60,771 nt of DNA from NCBI GenBank assembly GCA_002298995.1, contig DBMO01000065.1:1-60771 (forward strand), written 5' to 3'. The translations under genes were made by a program, and so were the position numbers. This stretch comes from Desulfarculales bacterium UBA696. GTDB lineage: Bacteria > Desulfobacterota > Syntrophobacteria > Syntrophobacterales > Syntrophobacteraceae. Of this stretch, positions 34,583 to 42,540 are shown one piece after another. The stretch's first letter is position 1. Every line of letters begins with the position of its first letter. The notes below the pieces were generated by a model that saw only the letters and a list, made by a program, of their open reading frames with translations, was not told the origin of the DNA and did no database searches.

Positions 34583-35019
34583 TGGACTTTGATTCCGCGA
34601 TGAAGATCAGTGCATCCGGGCTGACGGCTAACCGCACCTGGATAAACGTGCTCTCCACCAACCTTGCCAACGTCAACACCACGAAGACGGCCGATGGGAC
34701 CCCGTACGCGCGAAGAACGGTAGTCTACGAGAGCACTGCCGCCGGAGGCTTTGCCGAGCAGCTTTCGTCGGTAATGGACCAGGGCGCCGAAACGGTCGAG
34801 GTGGCGGACATCGTTCCCGACGAACGTGAGTTCAAGCAGCTCTACGATCCCGGGCATCCGGACGCGGATACCAACGGAATGGTGCTGATGCCCAACATAA
34901 ATCCGGTTGAGGAAATGGCGAACCTTGTAAATGCCAGCAGGTCCTACGAGGCTAACCTGGCCGCGCTCCAAACCGCCAGGATGCTTGCATTGAAAGCCAT
35001 AGACATCGGCGCCAAATAA
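34579..35019 (+). CDS. flgC: flagellar rod protein FlgC
   Basis: This 146-aa rod protein has the family N-terminus ISASGLTANRTWINVLSTNL followed by ANVNTTKT, and the C-terminal VNPxxEMxxLxxASRxYEAN-type segment (NPVEEMANLVNASRSYEANL). It starts inside the flgB stop (ATGA) and ends 15 nt before fliE. Confidence 0.97.
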   Translation: MMDFDSAMKISASGLTANRTWINVLSTNLANVNTTKTADGTPYARRTVVYESTAAGGFAEQLSSVMDQGAETVEVADIVPDEREFKQLYDPGHPDADTNGMVLMPNINPVEEMANLVNASRSYEANLAALQTARMLALKAIDIGAK

Positions 35020-35034
35020 TAAAGGAGAGGGCAC

Positions 35035-35328
35035 ATGCGCATCGATCCATTGATTAGGAACCTCGCCCAGGAAACTGCCCAGGTGAAGAAGCCGGCGGGT
35101 CCGGGAACGGACTCCTTCACAGATCAGCTAAAGTCCAAGGTTGCCGAAGTGGACCAATTGCAGCAAGGGGCCGACCAAGCGATGGCGGATGGGGCCCTGA
35201 AAGGGGCCACGAACATCCACGAGACGATGATACGTCTCGAGGAGGCTGACTGTGGGCTGAGGCTGCTTACCAAGCTTCGCAACAAGGCCATCGATGCGTA
35301 CCACGAGATGATGAGAATGCAGTTCTAA
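35035..35328 (+). CDS. fliE: flagellar hook-basal body protein FliE
   Basis: This 97-aa protein links the MS ring to the rod. Its C-terminal half has the FliE features MIRLEEADCGLRLLTKLRNK followed by AIDAYHEMMRMQF. The N-terminus is short and polar (FTDQLKSKVAEVDQLQQGADQ). AAGGAGAGG precedes the ATG. It lies 23 nt before fliF. Confidence 0.95.
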   Translation: MRIDPLIRNLAQETAQVKKPAGPGTDSFTDQLKSKVAEVDQLQQGADQAMADGALKGATNIHETMIRLEEADCGLRLLTKLRNKAIDAYHEMMRMQF

Positions 35329-35351
35329 CCTAGTCAAACGGGCCTTCAGCC

Positions 35352-36950
35352 ATGAACCAGTTCGAGCTCTATTTCCAAAAACTTCGCGAATACTTCGGGG
35401 GCCTCTCGGTCCCGCAGAGGATCTCCTATTTCGGAGGCGCGGCCATTTTCATAGGCGCCCTCGTCTTCCTGGTCTACATAGCCAACAGGACCGATTACAA
35501 CGTGCTCTATTCGGGGCTGTCCCAGTCCGACATGGGCGAGATAAGCCAGGCGCTCAAAGCTAAAAAGGTCCCCTACAAGATCAGCGACGGAAACATAGAG
35601 GTTGCGAGGGAGCAGCTCTACGAAACCCGGCTGAACCTTGCCGCCGAAGGCATCCCAAAGGGAGCCGGTTCGGGCTTCGAGATCTTCGACCAGCAAAAGC
35701 TGGGAAGCACGGAATTCGTGCAAAAAATCAATTACCAGCGCGCGCTCCAGGGGGAACTAGCGCGGACGATCAATGGAATGAACGAAGTCATGGAGAGCCG
35801 GGTCCACCTGGTCATGCCCGAAGAGAGCCTGTTCAAGGAGGACCAGAAGCCTCCCAGCGCGGCGGTCGTGCTTAAGCTGCGCCCGGGAGCTCGGGTAGAG
35901 CAGAAGCAGCTCCAGGGTATCGTCCACCTCGTCGCGGCAACCGTTCGAGGGCTCGAAGAAAGCCACATAACGGTCATGAGCACCGACGGACAAGTGCTAT
36001 TCAAGAAAAACGCCGGCGAACAGTCCGTGCAGGCGAGCAACGCGCAACTCGAACGCAAGCAGAAAATGGAAGAGGACATGCGCCAGAAGGTCCAGTCCAT
36101 GCTCGAACAGGTGCTCGGGGCCAACAAGGTGCTTGCCCGCGTAAACCTGGACCTTGACTTGAACCAGGTACAGATAGCCGAAGAAACATTCAATCCGGAC
36201 AGCGCGGTTATAAGAAGCCAGCAGCGCAGCATCGAGGGCAGCGAGGGAAAAGAGCCGGCGGTTAAGGGAAATCCAGACAGCCCGATCAACCTTGAAAGCA
36301 AGCTTCTCCAGAGCAACTCGACCCAGACTACCGAGACGCCCAAGAGCGCAAAGCAGTTCAATCGCCAGCGTGAAGTCGTAAACTACGAGATCAACAAGAC
36401 CAGCAGGCAGATTGTCCAGATGCCTGGAAATGTAAAGAAAGTCTCCGTTGCCGTGATAGTTGACGGCCATTACGAAAACAAGGCCGGCGCCGACTCAAAG
36501 GCAAAACCCGCATACATCGCCCGCACGGCCGACGAGATGAAGTCCATCGAGGACCTCGTAAAAAAGGCGGTCGGCTACTCAGACACCCGCGGAGACCAGA
36601 TTACCGTATCCAACATTCCGTTCGCTTCCGATGTCGCGGAGATGGTCCAGTCGGAGAACAAATGGCTGCAGATGGTCAAGAGCTACCAGAAAGTGATCAT
36701 CAATGCGGCCCTGATACTCCTCGTGCTGTTCTTTGTCGTAAGGCCGCTGATGAACAAATTCAAAGAGGTTGCGGACGATATGAAAAGACTTCCCGCGCCG
36801 CAGCAGGGCATCGAAGAACAATTGTCCGCTCTTTTGCTTGACCAGCCCAATCCGCAGCTATCGATCAGAAAACAGTCCTCCGCTCTTGTGAAACACAATC
36901 CGGAGAAGGCAACCGAAATAATCAGGTCCTGGCTCAAAGACGAGGTCTAG
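35352..36950 (+). CDS. fliF: flagellar MS-ring protein FliF
   Basis: This 532-aa protein forms the membrane ring. Transmembrane helix 1 lies at residues about 25-43 and helix 2 at about 440-458 (LILLVLFFVVRPL). The periplasmic ring-building domains lie between them, including DYNVLYSGLSQSDMGEI and SRVHLVMPEESLF. The C-terminal segment HNPEKATEIIRSWLKDE contacts FliG. FliG begins 2 nt after its stop. Confidence 0.97.
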   Translation: MNQFELYFQKLREYFGGLSVPQRISYFGGAAIFIGALVFLVYIANRTDYNVLYSGLSQSDMGEISQALKAKKVPYKISDGNIEVAREQLYETRLNLAAEGIPKGAGSGFEIFDQQKLGSTEFVQKINYQRALQGELARTINGMNEVMESRVHLVMPEESLFKEDQKPPSAAVVLKLRPGARVEQKQLQGIVHLVAATVRGLEESHITVMSTDGQVLFKKNAGEQSVQASNAQLERKQKMEEDMRQKVQSMLEQVLGANKVLARVNLDLDLNQVQIAEETFNPDSAVIRSQQRSIEGSEGKEPAVKGNPDSPINLESKLLQSNSTQTTETPKSAKQFNRQREVVNYEINKTSRQIVQMPGNVKKVSVAVIVDGHYENKAGADSKAKPAYIARTADEMKSIEDLVKKAVGYSDTRGDQITVSNIPFASDVAEMVQSENKWLQMVKSYQKVIINAALILLVLFFVVRPLMNKFKEVADDMKRLPAPQQGIEEQLSALLLDQPNPQLSIRKQSSALVKHNPEKATEIIRSWLKDEV

Positions 36951-36952
36951 AC

Positions 36953-37960
36953 ATGGCGAAGGATACACAGAAGATGAGCGGTCCGATGAAGGCCGCAATC
37001 GCCCTGCTTGCAATGGGCGAGGAGTCCTCGAAGCTCATACTGAAGAAGCTCTCGACTGACGAGATCAAAGAGCTGAGCATGCATATGTCCAATGTCCAGG
37101 GCGTGAGGAAGGACACCGCCGACGAGCTGCTCCACGAATTCACCACCCAGTTTCGCACCGAAGGCGGTATCAACGTCGCGGGCGACGATTTCGTGAAACA
37201 TTTGCTGCCAAGCGTAATGCAGAGCGATCAGGCAAAGGCGGTCATAGATAAAATCGAAGAGGAAAAACAAAAACTGCCCTTCAAGCACCTCAAGGATATC
37301 GATCCGAAGGTGTTGGCCGGCTTCATAAAAGGCGAGCATCCGCAAACCATTGCCATTGTAATTTCGCACCTAGGATATCTGAAAGCCAGCCAGGTGGTAG
37401 GCTACCTTCCCGAGCACCTCCAGTACGAAATAATAACCAGGATCGCAAACCTCGAGACGGTACAGCCGGATTTAATCCAGGAAGTCGACGAAGTGCTCGA
37501 AAAGGAGCTGATGTCGATTGGCAAAAGGGGCCAGCAGATAGGCGGGGTCAATGTTGTCGCGGAAATCCTCAACCACTGCGACCGCCGCACCGGGGATAAT
37601 ATCCTCCAGTTTCTGGAGGAATCTGACGCGGACATGGCCGAAAAGGTCAGAAAGATGATGTTCGTCTTCGACGACCTCGTGCAGGTGAACGATCAGGGTA
37701 TACGGGAGCTTCTCAAGGAGATCAGGAACGAAGAGCTCACCCTGGCCCTCAAGACGGCCTCCGAGGATCTCAAGACAAAGATGTTCAAGAACCTGTCCCA
37801 GCGCGCCGCACAGATGCTCCAGGAAGACATGTCCATGATGGGGCCGGCGCGCCTCAGCGAAGTGGAAGCCGCCCAGCAGTCCATACTCAACGTGGCGCGG
37901 CGGCTCGAGAAAGAAGGGAAACTCTTACTTGGGAAAGAAGCCGGTGAAATGCTCGTCTAA
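36953..37960 (+). CDS. fliG: flagellar motor switch protein FliG
   Basis: This 335-aa rotor protein has N, middle and C domains. The middle-domain EHPQ-type motif reads GEHPQTIAIVISHL. The C-domain torque helix region carries VFDDLVQVNDQGIRELLKEI with the charged residues that face MotA. The C-terminal 32 nt overlap the proposed fliH start. It switches rotation with FliM/FliN, which are not in this window. Confidence 0.97.
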   Translation: MAKDTQKMSGPMKAAIALLAMGEESSKLILKKLSTDEIKELSMHMSNVQGVRKDTADELLHEFTTQFRTEGGINVAGDDFVKHLLPSVMQSDQAKAVIDKIEEEKQKLPFKHLKDIDPKVLAGFIKGEHPQTIAIVISHLGYLKASQVVGYLPEHLQYEIITRIANLETVQPDLIQEVDEVLEKELMSIGKRGQQIGGVNVVAEILNHCDRRTGDNILQFLEESDADMAEKVRKMMFVFDDLVQVNDQGIRELLKEIRNEELTLALKTASEDLKTKMFKNLSQRAAQMLQEDMSMMGPARLSEVEAAQQSILNVARRLEKEGKLLLGKEAGEMLV

Positions 37961-38678
37961 CCTGCTGAAGAATCAAGCGGAGGAAACGGTATCCCCGTTT
38001 GGATTTCCGGTGATCGAAAAGAGCGGCGGCGGAAATACGAACTCCCTTGACGAGGAGCTGTGTTCACCCGAACCGGTTGATTCCGAGCCGGAGGCGAGCC
38101 CCGAGGAACTTTATCGAAAAAAGCTTCTCGAATTGGAGCGCCTAGGCCAGGAAATCGAGAGGGACGCGTACGCGAAAGGCTTTGCCCAGGGAGAACGGGA
38201 CGGCCTGGAATACGGACAGAAAACCATACAGGTTATAAAGTCGCAGATCGAGCGCATTACTGCCAATCTCGAAGAAATTCCGGCCCATGTTTACAAGGAT
38301 TACCGCAACTGGTTCATAGTAACGTGCATCAAAGCCGCCAGGCGGGTGGTCAGAGGCGAACTGGCCGCCTCTCCCCGAATTGTGGCCCGCGTAGTGAGTT
38401 CCCTTCTTGATGAAGCCGAAGAGCACAGCACGCTGACCCTGTATCTGCACCCGCTGGATATCGAATTCATGGAAAAGCGCGCCGACACGGTGATAGGCAA
38501 GGACGGCAAACACCTCAAAATCAAGGCGGACCCCGAATTGGAACGTGGCGGATGCAGGATCGAAAGCGACATCCAGCTTCTTGACGCATCAGTCGACAGC
38601 CAATTCAAGATATTGGAAGCTCACCTTCTAAAAGAGAAAGGGCCGGTTGAGCCCGAAGGGACGGCTGCCAATGGATGA
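37929..38678 (+). CDS. fliH: flagellar assembly protein FliH
   Basis: This 249-aa FliH negatively regulates the export ATPase FliI and brings it to the export gate. An acidic, disordered N-terminus (residues about 25-60) precedes the helical YAKGFAQGERDGLEYGQKT segment with its GxxxG-like spacing. The C-terminal domain (residues about 115-240, YLHPLDIEFMEKRAD and GGCRIESDIQLLDASVDSQ) binds FliI. The start is uncertain: TTG at 37929 and GTG at 37944 both lie inside the fliG tail. The stop overlaps the fliI start. Confidence 0.9.
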   Translation: MGKKPVKCSSNLLKNQAEETVSPFGFPVIEKSGGGNTNSLDEELCSPEPVDSEPEASPEELYRKKLLELERLGQEIERDAYAKGFAQGERDGLEYGQKTIQVIKSQIERITANLEEIPAHVYKDYRNWFIVTCIKAARRVVRGELAASPRIVARVVSSLLDEAEEHSTLTLYLHPLDIEFMEKRADTVIGKDGKHLKIKADPELERGGCRIESDIQLLDASVDSQFKILEAHLLKEKGPVEPEGTAANG

Positions 38679-39996
38679 GGCGGATTATCTCCGATTAAGG
38701 GGCGATAGCCTCCCCGACCCGAATGCCTGCATTCTCCGGGAAAAATACGGCAAAATTGTGCAGCTTACCGGAAATTTGCTCGAAGCCGAGGGGCTTTGCG
38801 CGGCAACGGGTGATATCTGCGGGATCGTTCAACCGGGCTTATCGCGGCCGATGTTCGCCGAAGTGGTTGGCTTCGAGGACCGCCGTGTAAAGCTCAGTCC
38901 CCTCACCCACATTGACGGCATAAAATCAGGGAGCCTGGTCAAAGTCCACGAAGCGGCCAATTCCGTGATGGTATCCGAAGCGATGCTCGGGCGCGTGCTC
39001 GACGGCCTCGGACAGCCCCTCGATGACGAGACGCCTATTGTTTCGAGCACCCTTTACCCGCTTAGCGGGAAAGTCGCAAACCCTCTCGAGCGCCCCTTGA
39101 TAACGGAGCAACTCGATATCGGGGTTCGGGCCATAAATTCGCTGCTCCCCATCGGGAAGGGGCAAAGGATTGGAATATTTGCCGGCTCGGGCGTGGGCAA
39201 GAGCACCCTTCTCGGAATGATGGCAAGGTACACGAGCGCCGACGTAAACGTGATCGCCCTGATCGGCGAGCGCGGCAGGGAATTAAACGAATTCATAAAG
39301 AATGATCTCGGCCCGGAAGGGCTCAAAAGATCGGTCGTCATAGTGGCGACATCCGACCAGCCCCCGACGGTGCGAATCCGCGGCGCATTTCTCGCCTGCG
39401 CCATATCGGAGTACTTCAGGGACCTTGGACGCGACGTGCTCTTCATGATGGATTCGGCCACGCGCCTTGCCATGGCCCAGCGCGAAATCGGCCTTGCGGC
39501 AGGCGAGCCGCCCACTACCAAAGGCTACACGCCAAGCGTGTTCAGCCTTTTGCCAAGGCTTTTCGAGCGGTCGGGGAATTTCGAATCGGCATCCATCACA
39601 GGGCTCTACACGGTGCTCGTCGAGGGCGACGACATGGAGGACCCGGTGGCGGACACCCTCAGGTCCATCCTCGACGGCCACATGGTCTTGGACCGAGGAT
39701 TGGCCCAGAAAAGACATTTTCCGGCAATAGACATACTCAGAAGCGTCAGTAGATTGACGGACCGTCTTCTTTCCCCAATGCATAAAGAGCTTGCAACGAG
39801 ATTTTTTCGCGTTCTAGCCGATTACAAGGCGAGCGAGGACATGATCCGGATCGGGGCCTATGTCAGGGGCAGCCGGCCGGATACCGATTATGCGATCGAC
39901 ATGATAGACAGGGTGAACGAGTATTTGCGGCAGCCGGTCGAGGAGTGCTCTTCCATTGAAGGCTCGCAACGAAGCCTCGAAGAACTCTTCGAATAA
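38671..39996 (+). CDS. fliI: flagellum-specific export ATPase FliI
   Basis: This 441-aa ATPase powers type III export of flagellar subunits. It has Walker A AGSGVGKSTLLG, the catalytic-Glu motif ALIGERGRELNEF, Walker B DVLFMMDSATRLAMAQREIGLAAGEPPTTKGY in the usual order, and GLYTVLVEGDDMEDPVADT. The ATG at 38671 overlaps the fliH stop; a TTG eight codons upstream is less likely because GAAGGG sits 10 nt before this ATG. Confidence 0.97.
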   Translation: MDEADYLRLRGDSLPDPNACILREKYGKIVQLTGNLLEAEGLCAATGDICGIVQPGLSRPMFAEVVGFEDRRVKLSPLTHIDGIKSGSLVKVHEAANSVMVSEAMLGRVLDGLGQPLDDETPIVSSTLYPLSGKVANPLERPLITEQLDIGVRAINSLLPIGKGQRIGIFAGSGVGKSTLLGMMARYTSADVNVIALIGERGRELNEFIKNDLGPEGLKRSVVIVATSDQPPTVRIRGAFLACAISEYFRDLGRDVLFMMDSATRLAMAQREIGLAAGEPPTTKGYTPSVFSLLPRLFERSGNFESASITGLYTVLVEGDDMEDPVADTLRSILDGHMVLDRGLAQKRHFPAIDILRSVSRLTDRLLSPMHKELATRFFRVLADYKASEDMIRIGAYVRGSRPDTDYAIDMIDRVNEYLRQPVEECSSIEGSQRSLEELFE

Positions 39997-40046
39997 TGTC
40001 ACGGGCGTAGGGTCCTTTTGCGCCCGCATGGAGAAATGGTGGTCCA

Positions 40047-40505
40047 ATGGCCTTCAAATTTCGCCTGAAGCCGCTTTTGCGGCACAGGGAGTTCAAGTTC
40101 AGGGAGTCTCAAACGGCCTTCGCATCGGCTGAATCGAAGCGTATACGCATAGTTGACGACATCGAAGAGCTCAGGGAGAAGATCCGCTCCGAGGGTCTGA
40201 AATTCGAGCACGAGCAGGAAACGGGGATCGAAACTCCACGATATCTTTATTTCAGGGCTTATCTGGACAATTTGGACCGAGAATTGCTTAAACTTTATAA
40301 AGAATTGGAGAAGGCCGCCAGGGAGGCTGAAGCGCGGCAGATAGAAATGATCGAGTGCGACAAGGAGGTTAAGGTGCTCGAAAGCATCGAAACCAGGGAC
40401 AGGGAGGCCTACAATTACCAGGTTTCCCGGGCGGAGCAGAAGAAATTGGACGAGTCGGCAATTATAAAAGGCTTCCGCAACAGGGACGGGAGGGGAGAAA
40501 AATGA
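40047..40505 (+). CDS. fliJ: flagellar export protein FliJ
   Basis: This 152-aa protein is a nearly continuous antiparallel coiled coil beginning FKFRLKPLLRHREFKFRESQ, the FliJ family start. It then runs in heptads to about residue 140. It is the central stalk of the export ATPase. Its stop overlaps the motE start by 4 nt (ATGA). Confidence 0.9.
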   Translation: MAFKFRLKPLLRHREFKFRESQTAFASAESKRIRIVDDIEELREKIRSEGLKFEHEQETGIETPRYLYFRAYLDNLDRELLKLYKELEKAAREAEARQIEMIECDKEVKVLESIETRDREAYNYQVSRAEQKKLDESAIIKGFRNRDGRGEK

Positions 40506-41164
40506 AAAAACGAAGATTGCGTCCGAGCCTGCTTTCCGTTCTCCTGTGCGCCATCATAGCGATCCTGTTTGTGAAGCTCGCGGTAATTGTCGCCGGGAAT
40601 TTTGTCCTGACTGAGGTGGTCTCCCCGACCAGGGACGAAGCCATCGCGGGCCAGGAAAAAACGGCGCGCAATTCCGGGGCCGAGCCTGACAAGAGCGGTA
40701 CGAGTCTGGTTTCCGAATCATTCGCATCAACCCCGCCCGCCGATAAATCTGTAAAGAATACAAAATCCGCCCAGGCTGCCAATCCGGCTGAAGCGCTTAC
40801 TTTTATCCAGCAAAGGGAAAATGAGCTTCGCAAAAAGGAAGAGCAGCTAAAGGAAAAAGAAGAGCGCCTCTCGAAAATAGAAAAGGAAGTCGAACAGAAG
40901 ACAAAAGAGCTTCTCTCGATCCAGAAAGAAATCCAGTCGTTTAGAACCGAAAGGCAGGACGTTCAGAATACGAAGATCAAGGGACTTGCGAAGATCTACG
41001 GGACGATGAAACCCAAGGAAGCCGCAAAGCTCCTGGAAAATCTCGATGATAAGCTCGTCATGGGAATCATCTCGACAATGACCTCGGACGAGGCGGCATC
41101 AATCCTCTCAATAATGGAAGTAAAAAAAGCCGCCAAGATATCCGAAGCTTTGTCGGGGCGTTGA
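40502..41164 (+). CDS. MotE-like flagellar protein (MgtE N-domain with transmembrane anchor)
   Basis: This 220-aa protein has an N-terminal membrane helix (LLSVLLCAIIAILFVKLAVIV), a low-complexity linker and a long coiled coil (residues about 100-155, RENELRKKEEQLKEKEERLSK...). A C-terminal MgtE intracellular N-type domain follows (KGLAKIYGTMKPKEAAKLLE, TMTSDEAASILSIMEVKKAAKISEAL). MotE proteins act as chaperones or stabilisers for the stator MotB/MotC in other bacteria. The 4-nt overlap with fliJ supports that it belongs to the operon. It is not a Mg2+ channel, because no pore domain is present. Confidence 0.85.
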   Translation: MKKRRLRPSLLSVLLCAIIAILFVKLAVIVAGNFVLTEVVSPTRDEAIAGQEKTARNSGAEPDKSGTSLVSESFASTPPADKSVKNTKSAQAANPAEALTFIQQRENELRKKEEQLKEKEERLSKIEKEVEQKTKELLSIQKEIQSFRTERQDVQNTKIKGLAKIYGTMKPKEAAKLLENLDDKLVMGIISTMTSDEAASILSIMEVKKAAKISEALSGR

Positions 41165-41239
41165 GGATCAACAGGGTCTGCCGAATATTCAGGATGGGCA
41201 AGGATTTACCGTGCCCACCGACTCGCGCGCGGGGTCGCA

Positions 41240-41334
41240 ACCGAACTGAATGTGGGAACCACACTCTTGCCTTTCACGCCCAGATATGAATCCGGGCCGC
41301 CCTTTCTATCCCCCATACCTTCGCCAACTTACAG
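41240..41334. repeat. dispersed repeat B, partial copy
   Basis: This stretch aligns with 60680-60771, sharing GATATGAATCCGGGCC and the surrounding 'ctcttgc..ttc.cgccc' and 'ataccntcgcnaactta' parts. It carries only one arm of the long inverted repeat seen at 60612-60739. Spurious short frames cross it. Confidence 0.7.
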
Positions 41335-41353
41335 ATTGGCTGGACTTTCCGTT

Positions 41354-41381
41354 TGGGCAACATTCTCTAAACCGTTGCCCA
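41354..41381. repeat. 8-bp hairpin in the motE-amidase spacer
   Basis: TGGGCAAC and GTTGCCCA are perfect inverted repeats around 12 nt. A second, longer imperfect dyad (about 41377-41416, CCCCAACATT with AATGTGGGG) follows directly. Confidence 0.5.
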
Positions 41382-41413
41382 CCCCAACATTCAGCGCAAG
41401 CGTTGAAATGTGG

Positions 41414-41433
41414 GGCAGGTTTTCCAGACCGCC
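41414..41433. repeat. short dyad repeat D, divergent copy 4
   Basis: GGCAGGTTTTCCAGACCGCC shares the layout of the copies at 17198, 23475 and 33965. Confidence 0.4.
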
Positions 41434-41442
41434 GTGTTATAT

Positions 41443-41487
41443 GAGGGGCGAACATCCGAAAGGGCTTGCAAAGCGCTGCAGGATAGA
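41443..41487 (+). promoter_or_regulatory. possible c-di-GMP-I (GEMM-like) riboswitch aptamer
   Basis: CATCCGAAAGGG (41453-41464) followed 3 nt later by GCAAAGC (41468-41474) reproduces two conserved landmarks of GEMM-I aptamers: the GAAA-capped P2 and the GCAAAGC core. The P2 lower stem is weak and the GGGAC usually seen before GCAAAGC is missing, so this is a divergent or decayed aptamer or a look-alike. A terminator follows at once and a LysM/amidase gene lies downstream, next to flagellar genes, which fits c-di-GMP control. Confidence 0.45.
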
Positions 41488-41488
41488 T

Positions 41489-41527
41489 AATATTTGGTCC
41501 GCCAAAGACCAATATTGGCTTTTTTTA
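41489..41527 (+). terminator. intrinsic terminator in the amidase leader
   Basis: AATATTTGGTC and GACCAATATT pair with one bulge and overlap an alternative GCCAA-TTGGC stem, followed by seven T. The two mutually exclusive stems and the aptamer-like sequence just upstream suggest an attenuator. It also ends the flagellar transcript. Confidence 0.75.
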
Positions 41528-41546
41528 TAAAGGCTTAGCGTCCATT

Positions 41547-42434
41547 ATGAGATACTTTCGCCCGGCGACCCGATTTCGACAGATATTCATATTTACATTT
41601 CTCGGGCTGCTTCTCACCTTTGGCGCCGGATGCGAGACAACTACCCCCTACTCGAATCCTTACATACAACCGCCTCAACCGCCGGCCTACTCGCCCCAAC
41701 AATCAACATCGCCCTCGCGTGCCGCAACCGCCTCCACAAAGCCGAAAGTGGTCGAAGGCAGCATGACCTATGTCGGCGGTCCGAAGGAGGTAATCCACGA
41801 AGTAGGGCCGCTCGAAACCGTCTGGCGCATCAGCAGGATGTACGGAGTAACCGCGGACTCCATCTACAAAGCCAATGGACTGCATTCCGGCGTTTGCCTT
41901 AAAGAAGGCCAAAGACTCACCATCCCGAATGCCCGCATGCTGAGGCACGTTGTGAATCTTTACCGCAGCAGCCAGTGGCGCTATATCATCATACATCACA
42001 CCGCCACATGGAAAGGCAACGCCAAGGCAATCAATGCCTCGCACGGGGACCGCGGCTTCTGGAACGGCCTGGGTTACCATTTTATCATTGACAACGGGAC
42101 AATGGGAAAAGGTGACGGGCAGATCGAAATGTCTCCCCGCTGGATTCGCCAGCAAGAGGGGGCGCACTGCAAGGCCTCGGGCATGAACGATAAATCGATA
42201 GGCATTGCGCTGGTGGGCAATTTCAATATCGAGGCTCCGACCCCGAACCAGCTTCAGTCCCTCACTTACCTCCTGAAAACCCTTAGCGCCTACTACAACA
42301 TCCCGAGCACCAATGTCCTGGGCCATCGCGAAGTGGAAGGGGCCAAGACCGAATGCCCCGGAAATAATGTCAATCTCTTATCTGTCAGACAATCTCTAGC
42401 GGGCACATCGCCCCGGAAGCGGACGGCAAGATAA
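41547..42434 (+). CDS. LysM-containing N-acetylmuramoyl-L-alanine amidase lipoprotein
   Basis: This 295-aa lipoprotein has a signal peptide ending FGAGC and a Pro/Ser/Thr-rich linker. One LysM domain follows (residues about 85-130, GPLETVWRISRMYGVTADSI then LKEGQRLTIPNA), and then an Amidase_2 domain (residues about 145-285). The zinc ligands are visible: IIHHTA, QEGAHC and KTECPG. It cleaves the lactyl-peptide amide of peptidoglycan in the periplasm, possibly clearing space for flagellar or secretion structures. The leader carries a possible riboswitch and terminator. Confidence 0.92.
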   Translation: MRYFRPATRFRQIFIFTFLGLLLTFGAGCETTTPYSNPYIQPPQPPAYSPQQSTSPSRAATASTKPKVVEGSMTYVGGPKEVIHEVGPLETVWRISRMYGVTADSIYKANGLHSGVCLKEGQRLTIPNARMLRHVVNLYRSSQWRYIIIHHTATWKGNAKAINASHGDRGFWNGLGYHFIIDNGTMGKGDGQIEMSPRWIRQQEGAHCKASGMNDKSIGIALVGNFNIEAPTPNQLQSLTYLLKTLSAYYNIPSTNVLGHREVEGAKTECPGNNVNLLSVRQSLAGTSPRKRTAR

Positions 42435-42461
42435 AGCGGCGGGTGTCTCACGGCAGATTCT

Positions 42462-42540
42462 TCAATCTCTCTCAATTCCTCGATTCCTGAATCTCCCCAT
42501 CCCTTGAATTACTAAAACCCCTGAAGTTATTTAAATCCTT
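42462..42540. repeat. degenerate CT-rich AATTCCT-type spacer, second stretch
   Basis: It is built from 'caattcct', 'gattcctgaa', 'cccttgaatt' and 'cccctgaa' words like the stretch at 29877-29949. It lies between convergent genes. Confidence 0.4.

Noticed and set aside
40502..41164. Magnesium transporter MgtE
   Set aside because: Only the cytosolic N-type domain is present with one membrane helix; context is the flagellar operon, so a MotE-like role fits better.
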